From assembly GCA_900466745.1 (NCBI GenBank), contig UBNE01000003.1, positions 310,001 to 374,000 of the forward strand: a stretch of DNA of 64,000 nt, written 5' to 3'. Source of the stretch: Hyphomicrobiales bacterium. GTDB taxonomy: Bacteria > Pseudomonadota > Alphaproteobacteria > Rhizobiales > Beijerinckiaceae. Shown here piece after piece: positions 1 through 7,971 of this stretch. Both the position numbers and the translations under genes were made by a program. The notes beneath the pieces were generated by a model. It was not told the DNA's origin. It saw nothing but the letters and a program-made list of their open reading frames with translations, and ran no database searches. The number at the start of each line of letters is the position of its first letter. Within the stretch, counting starts at the first letter, position 1.

Positions 1-1018
1 CGGTCTGCGCTTCCCGCCAGGGCACATCCGCGTAGCGATAGGAGCGCACGAAGCGCTGGATGACGTCGAGCGTGTGGTTGCTGGCCTCGTCGCTATCGGT
101 CGAGCCGGGGATGCTGCGGGCGGTGAGGTCTGCTCCCTCGGCCGGCGGCTTCAGGTCGGCGGCCATGCCGTAGCTGTCGAGGAACGGCACGAGCTGCAGC
201 TTGTCCTTGGCCGAGACTCCCCAGCTCATCACCCAGCGGCCATCCTTGGTGTAGCTGACATTGGGCGTGCGATTGGGCTTCTCGACGGCATGGCGCGCCG
301 TCTGGCGGAAGAGCGGTGCCCGCCGCATCACCCAGGACATCAGGTCGAGCTCGGTGTTCTTGGAGACCGCCTCGTGGACGGCCACCGAGACGTCCTGTCC
401 CTCGCCGTTGCGCAGCCGATGCAGCAAGGCTGCCGCGATGCCGATGGCGAGCTGCTCTCCGGCGATGTGATAGGCGTGCCAGAGCTGGGGTGCGATGGGC
501 GGCAGGTCATAGCCGTCCGGGGCGGCGTCGTAGCCGCAGTTCATCATGATGCCGCCAAGGGCCAGATGCACCAGGTCCGAACCCTTGAAATCCTTCCAGG
601 GGCCGGTGTCGCCGAAAGGCGTGATCTGCGCCGTGACGAGCCGCGGGAAACGGCTGTTCAGTTCGGCGAGCGCGATGCCGAAGGTCGAGAGCAGGCGGCC
701 GCCATCGCTGACGAGGAGGACGTCGGCGCCGGCGATCAGCGACAGCACAGCCTCCGCGTTCGGCGCGACCACCGATTTCTTGCCGCGGTTATAGGCCCAG
801 AAATGCAGGGAGGCTTCGGGATCGGGCTTGTCGTCGAGGAAGGGGCCGAAGCGGCGTGTCGGCGAGCCTTCCAGAGGCTCGATCTTGATGACCTCCGCGC
901 CCAGACCCATCAGGAGAAGGCCGCAATATTCCCCCAGCTCGTCGGCGCTCTCGACGACGCGCAGCCCGGCGAACATGCCCGGCTTGAGAGCCTGCCCGTC
1001 CGCTTCCTTCATAGCCAT
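1..1018 (-). CDS. CaiB/BaiF family III CoA-transferase (partial at window edge)
   Basis: The gene reads leftwards and is cut by the window edge, so only about 339 N-terminal residues are visible. It has the family III CoA-transferase fold markers: a GLGAEVIKIEPLEG CoA-binding strand near residue 40 and an NRGKKSVV segment near residue 78. Family members swap CoA between carboxylic acids through an aspartyl-CoA anhydride. Here the region that normally carries that Asp reads LWHAYHIAGEQLAIGI, with no Asp, so it may be a non-catalytic partner subunit. It is the last gene seen of the leftward operon that starts at 5179, 162 bp after the DUF35 gene. ATG 1018 and ATG 1012 are both in frame; the first is chosen. 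Confidence 0.88.
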   Translation of the reverse strand, partial: MAMKEADGQALKPGMFAGLRVVESADELGEYCGLLLMGLGAEVIKIEPLEGSPTRRFGPFLDDKPDPEASLHFWAYNRGKKSVVAPNAEAVLSLIAGADVLLVSDGGRLLSTFGIALAELNSRFPRLVTAQITPFGDTGPWKDFKGSDLVHLALGGIMMNCGYDAAPDGYDLPPIAPQLWHAYHIAGEQLAIGIAAALLHRLRNGEGQDVSVAVHEAVSKNTELDLMSWVMRRAPLFRQTARHAVEKPNRTPNVSYTKDGRWVMSWGVSAKDKLQLVPFLDSYGMAADLKPPAEGADLTARSIPGSTDSDEASNHTLDVIQRFVRSYRYADVPWREAQT

Positions 1019-1180
1019 GGTCTTCTCCCTGCCGGCGGGCTCATCGTCCCGCCCGTCCTTGCCTGCCGCCTTCCGCGAGCGTGGCATGTTCCTTCCGCTC
1101 CGGCGCTGCCGGCTGCTCCCGGGCGCGGCGTCTTCAGGATGGCGGGTGCTCTTCCGGGGGACGTCGCTCTTCCCGCGAGG

Positions 1181-1588
1181 TCATGCCGCCGGCGGGGCGG
1201 AAAGCTTCACCTTCGGAATGCTGCCCTGCTCCGCGTCGGGCTCGTAGCAGATCGTCACCTCGCGCCCGATCCAGCCGCCTTCCGGCTCCGGGCCGACCAG
1301 GTTGCTGATCACCAGGGGGCCTTCGGCGAGCTGCACCGCGACGACGTTGTAGGGAGGCTTGTAGTTGTCGAAATACTGACGGTGAAACACCACCCAGGAG
1401 ATGATCTTCCCCTTGCCCGAGAGGGGCTTCCAGCTCGCCGACATCCCCACGCAATGCGGGCAGCAGGGCCCCGGCGGATAGCGGTATTGCGAACAGTCGT
1501 CGCATTGCTGGAGTGCCCAACGCTGCGCGCGGATGCTCTCCCACATCGGCTCATCGTAGAACTGGATGAACGCTCGCGAATTCGCCAT
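1181..1588 (-). CDS. DUF35 OB-fold zinc-ribbon protein, partner of the adjacent thiolase-fold enzyme
   Basis: A 135-residue protein with a rubredoxin-like zinc ribbon near residues 28-46 (CDDC then CPHC, a C-x2-C...C-x2-C pattern) followed by an OB fold, the DUF35 layout. DUF35 proteins bind thiolase-fold enzymes and complete their acyl-CoA site; known pairs include BbsA-BbsB and ChsH2(DUF35)-Ltp2. The gene starts 8 bp after the thiolase-fold gene stops, as expected for a stoichiometric partner. ATG 1588 is chosen because it gives the standard N-terminus MANSRAFIQFYDEP; the frame is open further upstream but that part overlaps the thiolase-fold gene. The partnership is inferred from order and family. 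Confidence 0.92.
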   Translation of the reverse strand: MANSRAFIQFYDEPMWESIRAQRWALQQCDDCSQYRYPPGPCCPHCVGMSASWKPLSGKGKIISWVVFHRQYFDNYKPPYNVVAVQLAEGPLVISNLVGPEPEGGWIGREVTICYEPDAEQGSIPKVKLSAPPAA

Positions 1589-1596
1589 GGCGCGCC

Positions 1597-2763
1597 TCAC
1601 CGACCGTAGATGATGGAGACGGCCTTGCCGGCGACGTCCGAATTGTAGTGCACGAAGCGGCAATCCTCGACCTGCCGGGCGCCGCATTCGCCCCGCACCT
1701 GCCGCACCGCCTCGACCTGGTGGTTCCAGCCCTGCATGTAGGTTTCGGAGAGATGCCCGCCGGCGGTGTTGACCGGCAGCTTGCCCTTCAGCGAGATGCC
1801 GTCCTCGCGCATGAACCGGCCGGCCTCGCCGGAGCGGCAATAGCCGTAGCCTTCGAGCGCGAAGGGGACATGGCAGGAGAAGCTGTCGTAGATCTGGACG
1901 GCGTCCATGTCCTCCGGACCAAGCCCGGACATATTGAAGACCTGGCTCGCGCAGGCCTCCTGGGCGGGACGGTAGAAGTCCAGCAGGCGCGGTTCGAGGC
2001 TGGTCGCGCCGCGGTTGAGGTCGAAGCGGCCGACGCCATGGATCAGGACCGGCGGCTTCTTGGCGATGCGCTTCGCCCGCTCGGCCGAGGTCACGATCAG
2101 GGCGACGCCGCCATCGTTGATCAGGCAGTAGTCGAAGAGGTGCAGCGGCTCGCAGATATAGCGCGAGTCGAGATAGTCCTGCAGCGTGATCGGCTTGCGC
2201 ATCAGGGCATGGGGCGTGAGGCTCGCCGCCAGGCGCTGGGCCACGGCCACTTCGCCGAGCTCGGCCTCCGTGATGCCGGTCACCTCCATGAAGCGGCGGA
2301 ACATCATCGCGTAGAGCGCGCCCTGCGAGGTGTAGCCCCAGGGGGCATGGTAGACATAGGACAGGAAGAGGTTGCCGCCCATCGCTTCCGGCCCGCCATA
2401 CTGGACGGCGGCCGAGCGCTGGTCGTTGCCGTAGATCAGCGCGACGGTTTCCGCGAGGCCGGCCTTGATGGCGGCGCAGGCCTCGATCACGGCGAGCATC
2501 GCATCGGCCTGCGAACCCCAGCGCGGGTTGATGCCGAGGACCTCGCCGACGCGCTCATAGGCGACGGTGGGGCCGACGATCAGCCCGTCGATGTCGTTGC
2601 GGGTCAGCCCCGCATCGGCCAGCGCCGCGCGGAAGGCGATCGCGGCATAGCCATAGGAGTCATGCGGCTTCTCGCCGGCGCGGACCCTCGCATGGTCCGA
2701 AACATAGTCGCTCTGGCCGACGCCGATCACGGCGCCGACCTTGGCCAGATTGCCGGTCGTCAT
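1597..2763 (-). CDS. Thiolase-fold protein lacking the nucleophilic Cys; probable retro-aldolase subunit
   Basis: A 388-residue protein of the SCP-x/lipid-transfer thiolase group. The usual thiolase nucleophile (QCSSG segment) aligns without gaps to SQADAM, so Cys is replaced by Ala at about residue 86. The C-terminal NTAGGHLS motif is kept (about 332-339). Tyr292 (IYDSFS) and Tyr342 (ETYMQG) lie 50 residues apart, the spacing I recall for the catalytic tyrosines of the steroid side-chain aldolase Ltp2. The likely reaction is therefore retro-aldol cleavage of a beta-hydroxyacyl-CoA together with the DUF35 partner, not thiolysis. Its ATG overlaps the stop of the preceding CaiB gene (ATGA), indicating coupled translation. 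The substrate is unknown. Confidence 0.9.
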   Translation of the reverse strand: MTTGNLAKVGAVIGVGQSDYVSDHARVRAGEKPHDSYGYAAIAFRAALADAGLTRNDIDGLIVGPTVAYERVGEVLGINPRWGSQADAMLAVIEACAAIKAGLAETVALIYGNDQRSAAVQYGGPEAMGGNLFLSYVYHAPWGYTSQGALYAMMFRRFMEVTGITEAELGEVAVAQRLAASLTPHALMRKPITLQDYLDSRYICEPLHLFDYCLINDGGVALIVTSAERAKRIAKKPPVLIHGVGRFDLNRGATSLEPRLLDFYRPAQEACASQVFNMSGLGPEDMDAVQIYDSFSCHVPFALEGYGYCRSGEAGRFMREDGISLKGKLPVNTAGGHLSETYMQGWNHQVEAVRQVRGECGARQVEDCRFVHYNSDVAGKAVSIIYGR

Positions 2764-3977
2764 TCCAGGACACCTTCCGCCCGCAGGGCACTGATCCGTT
2801 CGGGCGCATAGCCGAGCACCTCGGCCAGGACCTCCTCCGTATGCTCGCCGATGAGCGGCGGCCGCTTCAGCGACACGCGCTCGCCGTCGAGGAGGAAAGG
2901 CGGGGAGGTGAAGCGGGCTTCGCCGATCTCGGGATGGTCGACGGTCTGCCAATAGCCGCGATGGCGCAACTGCGGGTCTTCGTCCATCAGGTAGCGGCAG
3001 CTCGCGACCAGGCCGGCCGGAACGCCGCGCGCCTGCAGCGCCTGCATGACGGAGACCGGATCGCGCGCGGCCGTCCAGGCGGCGACGGCGGCTTCGACGC
3101 GCTCAATCTGGGCGAGGCGGCCTTTCGCGGTGGCCAGCGTCGGGTCTGACGCCAGTTCACGGTCTCCGATGACCTCGCAGAGCGCCGCCCACTGGCTGTC
3201 CTTCAGCACCGTGATCGCGCACCACTCATCCTCGCCGGCGCAGCGGAAGATGTTGTGCGGGGCGAAATGGGGCGAGCGATTGCCCAGCCGCTCGCGCTCG
3301 ACGCCGGTGACGGCGTGCTCGACATAGGCGAGGCCCATGCAGTTGATGGTCGACTCGACCTGGGAGAGGTCGATCTTCATGCCCTTGCCCGTCGCGCGCT
3401 TGTAGCGCAGCGCCGCCATCACGGCGAAAGCCGCGTGATAGGGGTTCGCCGCATGGTCGGGAAAATGGGTGCCGGGGCCGATGGGGCCTTCGCCCTCGTA
3501 GCCGGTCTGCCACATCAGCCCGGTCACGGCGCTGATCGTCATGCCGACGCCGAGCAGGTTCGCGAGCGGGCCGTCCTCGCCATACATCGGCATGGCCAGG
3601 TAGATGATGTCGGGCTTGATCGCCTTGACGTCCTCATAGCCGAAGCCGAGCCTCTCCATGGCGCCGGGGCCGAAATTATTGCTGATCACATCCGACTGCC
3701 GGATGATGTCGTAGAGCGTCTCGCGGCTCTGCCCGTTCTTGAGATTGATCGCGACGCTGCGCTTGCCCGTGTTGCGGGAGGCGAAGTAGCCGCTGCGGTT
3801 GATGCCGTAGACGCCGTCCTTGAACGGGCCGCCGACTCGCACCGGGTCGGGCCGGGAGACGCCTTCGATCTTCAGGATCTCGGCACCGAAATCGCTGAAG
3901 AGCTTGGTCGAGAACGGGCCGGCTCCGGCCCAGGTGAAATCCGCGAAGCGGATGCCCTTGAGGAAATCGGGTTGCAT
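2760..3977 (-). CDS. CaiB/BaiF family III CoA-transferase, subunit with catalytic Asp
   Basis: A 405-residue full-length family III CoA-transferase. Visible markers are SDFGAEILKIEG near residue 32, SRNTGKRSVAINLKN near 66 and the active-site segment HFPDHAANPYHAAF, whose Asp fits the aspartate that carries the acyl anhydride in formyl-CoA transferase and CaiB. It lies between a second CaiB-type gene (11 bp upstream) whose aligned segment has no Asp and a thiolase-fold/DUF35 pair downstream. This is the gene set seen in the bbs operon, where BbsEF is a two-subunit CoA-transferase. I infer a heteromeric transferase with the 3989-5179 product. The acid substrate is not known. Confidence 0.92.
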   Translation of the reverse strand: MQPDFLKGIRFADFTWAGAGPFSTKLFSDFGAEILKIEGVSRPDPVRVGGPFKDGVYGINRSGYFASRNTGKRSVAINLKNGQSRETLYDIIRQSDVISNNFGPGAMERLGFGYEDVKAIKPDIIYLAMPMYGEDGPLANLLGVGMTISAVTGLMWQTGYEGEGPIGPGTHFPDHAANPYHAAFAVMAALRYKRATGKGMKIDLSQVESTINCMGLAYVEHAVTGVERERLGNRSPHFAPHNIFRCAGEDEWCAITVLKDSQWAALCEVIGDRELASDPTLATAKGRLAQIERVEAAVAAWTAARDPVSVMQALQARGVPAGLVASCRYLMDEDPQLRHRGYWQTVDHPEIGEARFTSPPFLLDGERVSLKRPPLIGEHTEEVLAEVLGYAPERISALRAEGVLE

Positions 3978-3988
3978 GAGGGCTGCCT

Positions 3989-5179
3989 CTAGCGATGCGC
4001 GATCTTCGAGCTGGCGCGCCCGAGGATGTCTTCGTCGTGCTCGCCGAGAGCGGGTGCGCCGCGGTCGATCCGCCAGACCGGTTCGGACAGCCGATACGGC
4101 GCGCCGGGGAAGGAGACCTCGCGCCCGAGACCCGGCATCGCGACCTTCTGGAAGTAGCGGCGGAAGACGAGCTGCGGGTCGGTGTGCAGGTCGGCGATGC
4201 GGCTGACGGGCGCCATCACGATCTTGCGGCGCAAGGCTTCGGCGCCGAGCTCGGCCTTGGTCTTGTCGGCGATGAAACGTTCGAACAATGCGCGGAACTC
4301 CGCCCGCATCGGTGCCTGCGCCCGCGTCGGCCGGTCGGCCCAGTCGGGTTCGCGCAGCCGCGCCAGCCCGTCGAAGCCCTCCTCCTCCATCCATTTCAGC
4401 AGGCCCGACCAGGAGGCGCTCAGCGCCAGGGGGGCTGCCAGGAAGACATAGCCATCCTTGCAGGTGAAGGCGCTCTCCGTCGCATCGCGGATCCCTTCGC
4501 CGCCGCGCGCCAGGATGCGGTTCTCGAGATCGTAGACTTGGACCGCGTTCTGCAGCGAATGGGCGATGCATTCCTGCGCGGAGATGTCGAGCACATGGCT
4601 GCCCCCGCTGCGCTCGCTGTCCCAGAGCGCGATGGCCGTTGCCGCGGCTGTGTAGAGGGAGGTCACGAAGAGGCTTTGCCGCGCGGGCAGCGCCAAGGGC
4701 GTCCTGCCCGGCTCGCCGGAGAGATAGGCGATGCCGCCGAGCGCCTGGACGACCAGATCGGATCCGGTGAAGCCGCTATAAGGGCCGTCCGTGCCGAAAT
4801 AGGAGACGACCGTCACGACCCTGTGCCCGGGAACGGCGATCAGCTCGGCGACGAGGTCCGGCTCGTCCGGGCCGGGCTCGCAGATCACGATCTGGGCGCT
4901 GGCGACGAGGTCCTCGAAGACGGCGCGGCCGGAAGGGGTCTTCCGGTCGATGACGATGCTCTTCTTGTTGAGGTTCAGGAAAGCGAACTGCACGCCGGTG
5001 GCGGTCGCCTGCTCGGAGCCACCCGTCGCGGCCGGGACCGGGCGATCCGGCCCGCCTTGAGGCGGCTCGATGCGGATGACCTCGGCGCCGAGGTCGGCGA
5101 AGAGGCGCGCGGCATAAAGGCCCAGTTCCCGGGTGAGGTCGATGATGCGGGTTCCGCCGTAGGGGCGTACCTGAGACAT
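3989..5179 (-). CDS. CaiB/BaiF family III CoA-transferase, Asp-less subunit
   Basis: A 396-residue CaiB/BaiF protein with the CoA-binding strand FADLGAEVIRIEPPQGG near residue 28 and an NLNKKSIVIDRK segment near 66. The region that normally holds the catalytic Asp reads ALPARQSLFVTSLYTA and contains none. Together with the Asp-bearing neighbour it probably forms a heteromer. The ATG at 5179 is chosen over ATG 5185 because the AAGGA ribosome site ends 6 bases before it. It is the first gene of a leftward operon running to the window edge. An ATGCAT-type operator lies about 85-100 bp upstream (5264-5280). Confidence 0.92.
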   Translation of the reverse strand: MSQVRPYGGTRIIDLTRELGLYAARLFADLGAEVIRIEPPQGGPDRPVPAATGGSEQATATGVQFAFLNLNKKSIVIDRKTPSGRAVFEDLVASAQIVICEPGPDEPDLVAELIAVPGHRVVTVVSYFGTDGPYSGFTGSDLVVQALGGIAYLSGEPGRTPLALPARQSLFVTSLYTAAATAIALWDSERSGGSHVLDISAQECIAHSLQNAVQVYDLENRILARGGEGIRDATESAFTCKDGYVFLAAPLALSASWSGLLKWMEEEGFDGLARLREPDWADRPTRAQAPMRAEFRALFERFIADKTKAELGAEALRRKIVMAPVSRIADLHTDPQLVFRRYFQKVAMPGLGREVSFPGAPYRLSEPVWRIDRGAPALGEHDEDILGRASSKIAHR

Positions 5180-5263
5180 GTCCATTCCTTGCCACCCGAC
5201 TTGCCGCGAGGGCGCCGAGCCGTGAGGGGTCGGCCCCGGAGTCGCTCTCGCTCTGGGCAAAAG

Positions 5264-5280
5264 AATGCATCATATAAAAA
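5264..5280 (-). promoter_or_regulatory. ATGCAT-family operator/promoter upstream of the leftward CaiB operon
   Basis: The sequence AATGCATCATATAAAAA is strikingly AT-rich in a GC-rich context. It shares the ATGCAT core and the adjacent TATA-like run with at least eight other intergenic sites in this window. On the minus strand it reads TTTTTATATGATGCATT, and TATGAT could serve as a -10 element. A GCAAATGCAA half-site follows at 5281-5290. Confidence 0.6.
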
Positions 5281-5462
5281 GCAAATGCAACCCTGCCGCG
5301 ACCTTGCCCGGGCTCGCGCGTTGCGGCGCGCAGGCGAAGAATCGCAGGGCGGGGCGGTCGGCCCAGCGGTTATCGTGACGCTGAGGGTGGAGGGTTGGCT
5401 CCCACAGGGGAGCGAGGCCGGAACGATGCCGCCCAGCCCGTGATCCTGATTCCGTGAGAAAG

Positions 5463-5481
5463 CCGCTCGCCTTGGGAGCGG
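5463..5481 (-). terminator. Weak hairpin after the GntR gene
   Basis: CCGCTC (5463-5468) pairs with GAGCGG (5476-5481) across a 7-base loop. Read leftwards it is followed by CTTTCTC, only a weak U-rich tail. It lies 40 bp past the stop of the GntR gene, so it could be a modest terminator. Confidence 0.3.
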
Positions 5482-5523
5482 AACGACGGCCCGCCGCCGA
5501 TATGCGGCGCCGGCAGCGGTCGC

Positions 5524-6159
5524 CTAGCCGGCCTTCGGGAGGTTGGCGGCGCGCCAGCCGTTGCGGATATGCTCCACCATGGCTTCGACGGCGCCTTCAT
5601 GGTCGCCCTGCGTGGCCTTTTGAAGGAAGCTTTCGTGCTCGGCCCGCATCCTCGTCGGCCGCTCACGCTTGATGTCCTGCAGGGTGAAGGGATACTTCGC
5701 CCAGAGCACGCGCACGAAATGCAATGTCTGCGGCCGCTCGGCCAGCTCATAGAGGCGGAAATGGAAGCGGACATTGGCTGTCCGGACCGCTTGCAGGTCT
5801 TCGGCCTCGATGGCTTTCGCGAGGCTGCGCTGGATCTCGTTCAGCTCCTCGAGCTTGTCGGCTGACAGCTTGGAAAGCGCCTTGGCGGTCAGCTCCCGCT
5901 CGAGCATCAGCCGCAGCTCGAAGATTTCCCCGAGCTGCTCGGGCACCAGCTCGGGGACGACGAGGCCCTTGTGCCGCACGCCCTTGATGTAGCCTTCCGC
6001 TTCGAGCGTCAGCAGCGCCTCGCGCACCGGCGTGATCGAGACCCCGAGCTGCTCGGCCAGCTCGGCCTGCTTGAGCTTCGCGCCGCGATCGTAATAGCCG
6101 ACGATGATGCGTTCGCGGAGGATGTCGCTGACCCAGTCCTGCTTGGTCTCGAATGTCAT
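5524..6159 (-). CDS. GntR-family transcriptional regulator, FCD (FadR) type
   Basis: A 211-residue regulator. An N-terminal winged helix-turn-helix (about 10-75) carries the GntR signature AELAEQLGVSITPVREALL. The C-terminal all-helical FCD domain (about 80-205) has ELRLMLERELTAKAL and the metal/ligand-site histidines in FHFRLYE and MVEHIRNGW. FCD-GntR proteins are usually repressors released by a small organic acid or acyl-CoA. It lies downstream of dhaKL in the same direction, 131 bp after dhaL. The ATGCAT operators at 5264, 7956 and elsewhere are the best candidates for its targets, by proximity and number. A weak related element (6255-6272) lies upstream of its own start. Confidence 0.93.
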   Translation of the reverse strand: MTFETKQDWVSDILRERIIVGYYDRGAKLKQAELAEQLGVSITPVREALLTLEAEGYIKGVRHKGLVVPELVPEQLGEIFELRLMLERELTAKALSKLSADKLEELNEIQRSLAKAIEAEDLQAVRTANVRFHFRLYELAERPQTLHFVRVLWAKYPFTLQDIKRERPTRMRAEHESFLQKATQGDHEGAVEAMVEHIRNGWRAANLPKAG

Positions 6160-6254
6160 GGGTATGCTCGCTAAGGTCGTAGCCCGCGTCGAATCCCGAC
6201 GGAAGGCTGAATCTGGCGGACCATGTCATCTGTCGATTGGAAGGGCAATCGCGT

Positions 6255-6272
6255 TTGCACAATGCAATGCAG
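6255..6272. promoter_or_regulatory. Possible weak ATGCA-type operator upstream of the GntR gene
   Basis: TTGCACAATGCAATGCAG carries two ATGCA half-sites in the dhaL-gntR gap, about 100 bp upstream of the regulator start. It lacks the AT-rich flanks of the stronger sites, so autoregulation here is only a suggestion. Confidence 0.3.
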
Positions 6273-6290
6273 CCGCTCCGACCTCCGAGA

Positions 6291-6890
6291 TTACCCGATG
6301 CTCTCCAGCATATGGCGGGCCGCGATCATGCCGGGATCGTCGAGTCCGCGCGATCTTTCGGCGAAGATGCGTGCCCGCCCGATTCTATTCTCGCGTCCGC
6401 GGAAATCGGCGATCGCGGCCTCCAGCGCGGCCTTCGCCGCCGACAATCGGCCTTCAGGCCCGGTTCCCTCCAGCCCGAGCCGGACGGCCTCGATCGCATC
6501 GAGCACCGTCTTGTCGCCGAGCCTGGCGCCGCCGCGCGCCGAAAGGGCATCGCGCACCGCCGCCAGCAGGCCCGGCCATTCCGCATCGCCGATTTGGTTC
6601 TTGCCTGCCGTTTCCTTGGTCAGCGTCATGAAAGCGACCGCCAGCAGCGTGCCCAGGCTCGAGCCCGAAGCCTTGGTGCAGGCGATGGCGCAGGCCTTGA
6701 AGATGCCGGGAATATCGGCGGGCGGCGGCGCGATGGCCTTGCGGATATTGGCGGCGCATTTGGAGAGCGTGGCGCCAAGGTCGCCGTCGCCGAGCTGTCC
6801 GTCGAGAGCGTTGAGCTCGGGCGCCGCGAGCTCCATGCGGTCCGCCCAGCGTCCCAGCGCCTCGACCAGCATGCGGGAATCCGTGCTCAT
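6291..6890 (-). CDS. dhaL: Dihydroxyacetone kinase L subunit (DhaL)
   Basis: A 199-residue DhaL protein, the nucleotide-binding subunit of two-subunit dihydroxyacetone-type kinases. The LDGQLGDGDLGATL segment near residue 29 is the DGD motif whose aspartates coordinate the magnesium ions of the nucleotide. A second family marker is SGSSLGTLLA near residue 76. Its ATG overlaps the stop of dhaK (ATGA), as in other dhaKL pairs. No dhaM or other PTS component is seen in the window, so the phosphoryl donor may be ATP or a distant DhaM. The true sugar could be dihydroxyacetone or another short ketose. Confidence 0.93.
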   Translation of the reverse strand: MSTDSRMLVEALGRWADRMELAAPELNALDGQLGDGDLGATLSKCAANIRKAIAPPPADIPGIFKACAIACTKASGSSLGTLLAVAFMTLTKETAGKNQIGDAEWPGLLAAVRDALSARGGARLGDKTVLDAIEAVRLGLEGTGPEGRLSAAKAALEAAIADFRGRENRIGRARIFAERSRGLDDPGMIAARHMLESIG

Positions 6891-7891
6891 GGCACGCTCC
6901 AGAACGGGCAGTCGGCCGGGGCGTCCAGCAGGGCCTCCAGCTCGGAGTCGAGTCTCAGCACGGTGAGCGAGGCGCCGGCCATCTCCATCGAGGTCACGTA
7001 GCGTCCGATGAGGGGCCGCACGACCGTGACGCCCTTGGCGGCGAGTTCGCGCGCCACATGGCGGTAGAGGATGTAGAGTTCCTCATGCGGCGTCGCGCCC
7101 AGCGAGTTGACCAGGACCGAGACGCGTTCGCCCCGGCCGAGGCCGAGATCGGCTCCGACCATCTCCAGCATTTCGCCGGCGAGCGCATCGGCGGGTTTGA
7201 GCGGACCGCGCCAGACGCCGGGCTCGCCGTGGATGCCCATCCCCATCTCGATCTCGTTCTCGGCGAGGGTGAAGGTCGGCTTGCCGGCCTCCGGCACGAT
7301 GCAGGGACCGAGCGCGACGCCCGTGGTGGCGCAGCCCCGGCCGGCCTTCTCGGCCGCCGCCGCGACCTCGCGCAGCGTGGCGCCCGGCTGGTCGGCCCTG
7401 GCTCCTGCGATCTTGTAGAGATAGATCAGCCCGGCGACGCCGCGCCGCTTGTGCCGTTCCGCGGCGTCCGCGCTGGCGACGTCGTCGGCGCCCAGCACGG
7501 TTGCCGTTTCGATGCCTTCCATATCGAGCATCTCGCCGGCCATGTCGAAGTTCATGCGGTCGCCGCCGTAATTGCCGTAGAGGCGCAGGATTCCGGCACC
7601 ACCATCGGCGGCACGCATCGCTTCGATGCAGTCGTCGACGCTTGGACCGGCGAAGACATTGCCGATGGCGCAGCTATCGATCAGTCCGCGGCCGACATAG
7701 CCGGTGAAGAGCGGCAGATGGCCGGAGCCGCCGCCGGAGACGATGCCGACCTTGCCGGAGACCGGGCCGTCGGTCCGCGCGACGACCCGGCCGGCCTCGC
7801 CGATCCGGCGGAAATATTGCGGATGAGCGGCGCAGAGCCCTTCCAGCATCTCGTCGACATAGGCGTTCGGCTCGTTGAGCAGTTTCTTCAT
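6887..7891 (-). CDS. dhaK: Dihydroxyacetone kinase K subunit (DhaK)
   Basis: A 334-residue DhaK subunit. The substrate-binding features are visible: GIVSGGGSGHLPLFTGYVG near residue 49 and GMGIHGEPG near residue 218, whose His forms a covalent hemiaminal with the ketose in known DhaK proteins. GNYGGDRMNFDMA near 107 is also typical. The start is supported by a GGGAGG ribosome site. It is the promoter-proximal gene of dhaK-dhaL(-gntR) and is divergent from the CaiB gene at 8191. The palindromic ATGCAT operator at 7956-7971 lies between them. The product would feed dihydroxyacetone phosphate or an analogue into central metabolism. Confidence 0.95.
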   Translation of the reverse strand: MKKLLNEPNAYVDEMLEGLCAAHPQYFRRIGEAGRVVARTDGPVSGKVGIVSGGGSGHLPLFTGYVGRGLIDSCAIGNVFAGPSVDDCIEAMRAADGGAGILRLYGNYGGDRMNFDMAGEMLDMEGIETATVLGADDVASADAAERHKRRGVAGLIYLYKIAGARADQPGATLREVAAAAEKAGRGCATTGVALGPCIVPEAGKPTFTLAENEIEMGMGIHGEPGVWRGPLKPADALAGEMLEMVGADLGLGRGERVSVLVNSLGATPHEELYILYRHVARELAAKGVTVVRPLIGRYVTSMEMAGASLTVLRLDSELEALLDAPADCPFWSVP

Positions 7892-7922
7892 GGTTCCTCC
7901 CGTCGTCAGCCGCAGTGGCCGT

Positions 7923-7950
7923 TTGACAAAACGGCTCCTTCGAACATAGT
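7923..7950 (+). promoter_or_regulatory. Candidate sigma-70 promoter for the 8191 operon
   Basis: TTGACA (7923-7928) is followed after 16 bp by CATAGT (7945-7950). The palindromic operator at 7956-7971 would then cover the transcription start, a classic repressor position. The -10 match is weak. Confidence 0.4.
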
Positions 7951-7955
7951 TTTAC

Positions 7956-7971
7956 ATATAATGCATTATAT
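7956..7971. promoter_or_regulatory. Perfect 16-bp ATGCAT operator between dhaK and the CaiB gene
   Basis: ATATAATGCATTATAT is a perfect 16-bp palindrome centred on ATGCAT, in the 299-bp gap between divergent units. It is the most symmetrical member of the ATGCAT family found across the window. I infer that it binds the FCD-GntR protein encoded at 5524-6159. Confidence 0.7.

Larger units (their letters stand above)
5180..5523. other. Intergenic region between the CaiB operon and the GntR gene
   Basis: A 344-bp non-coding stretch. It holds the AT-rich ATGCAT operator/promoter of the leftward operon (5264-5280) and a weak hairpin near 5463-5481 that could end the GntR transcript. I see no protein or RNA gene in the rest. 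Confidence 0.6.

Noticed and set aside
74-1609. Long open frame (511 codons) on the plus strand
   Set aside because: It is antisense to a CaiB gene and a DUF35 gene with clear family motifs. Its own translation is Arg/Val/Asp-rich without any domain, a typical GC-rich shadow.
2760-4571. Extended 603-codon reading of the CaiB gene
   Set aside because: The part before 3977 overlaps another CaiB gene in the wrong frame and has no homology; ATG 3977 gives a normal-length protein.
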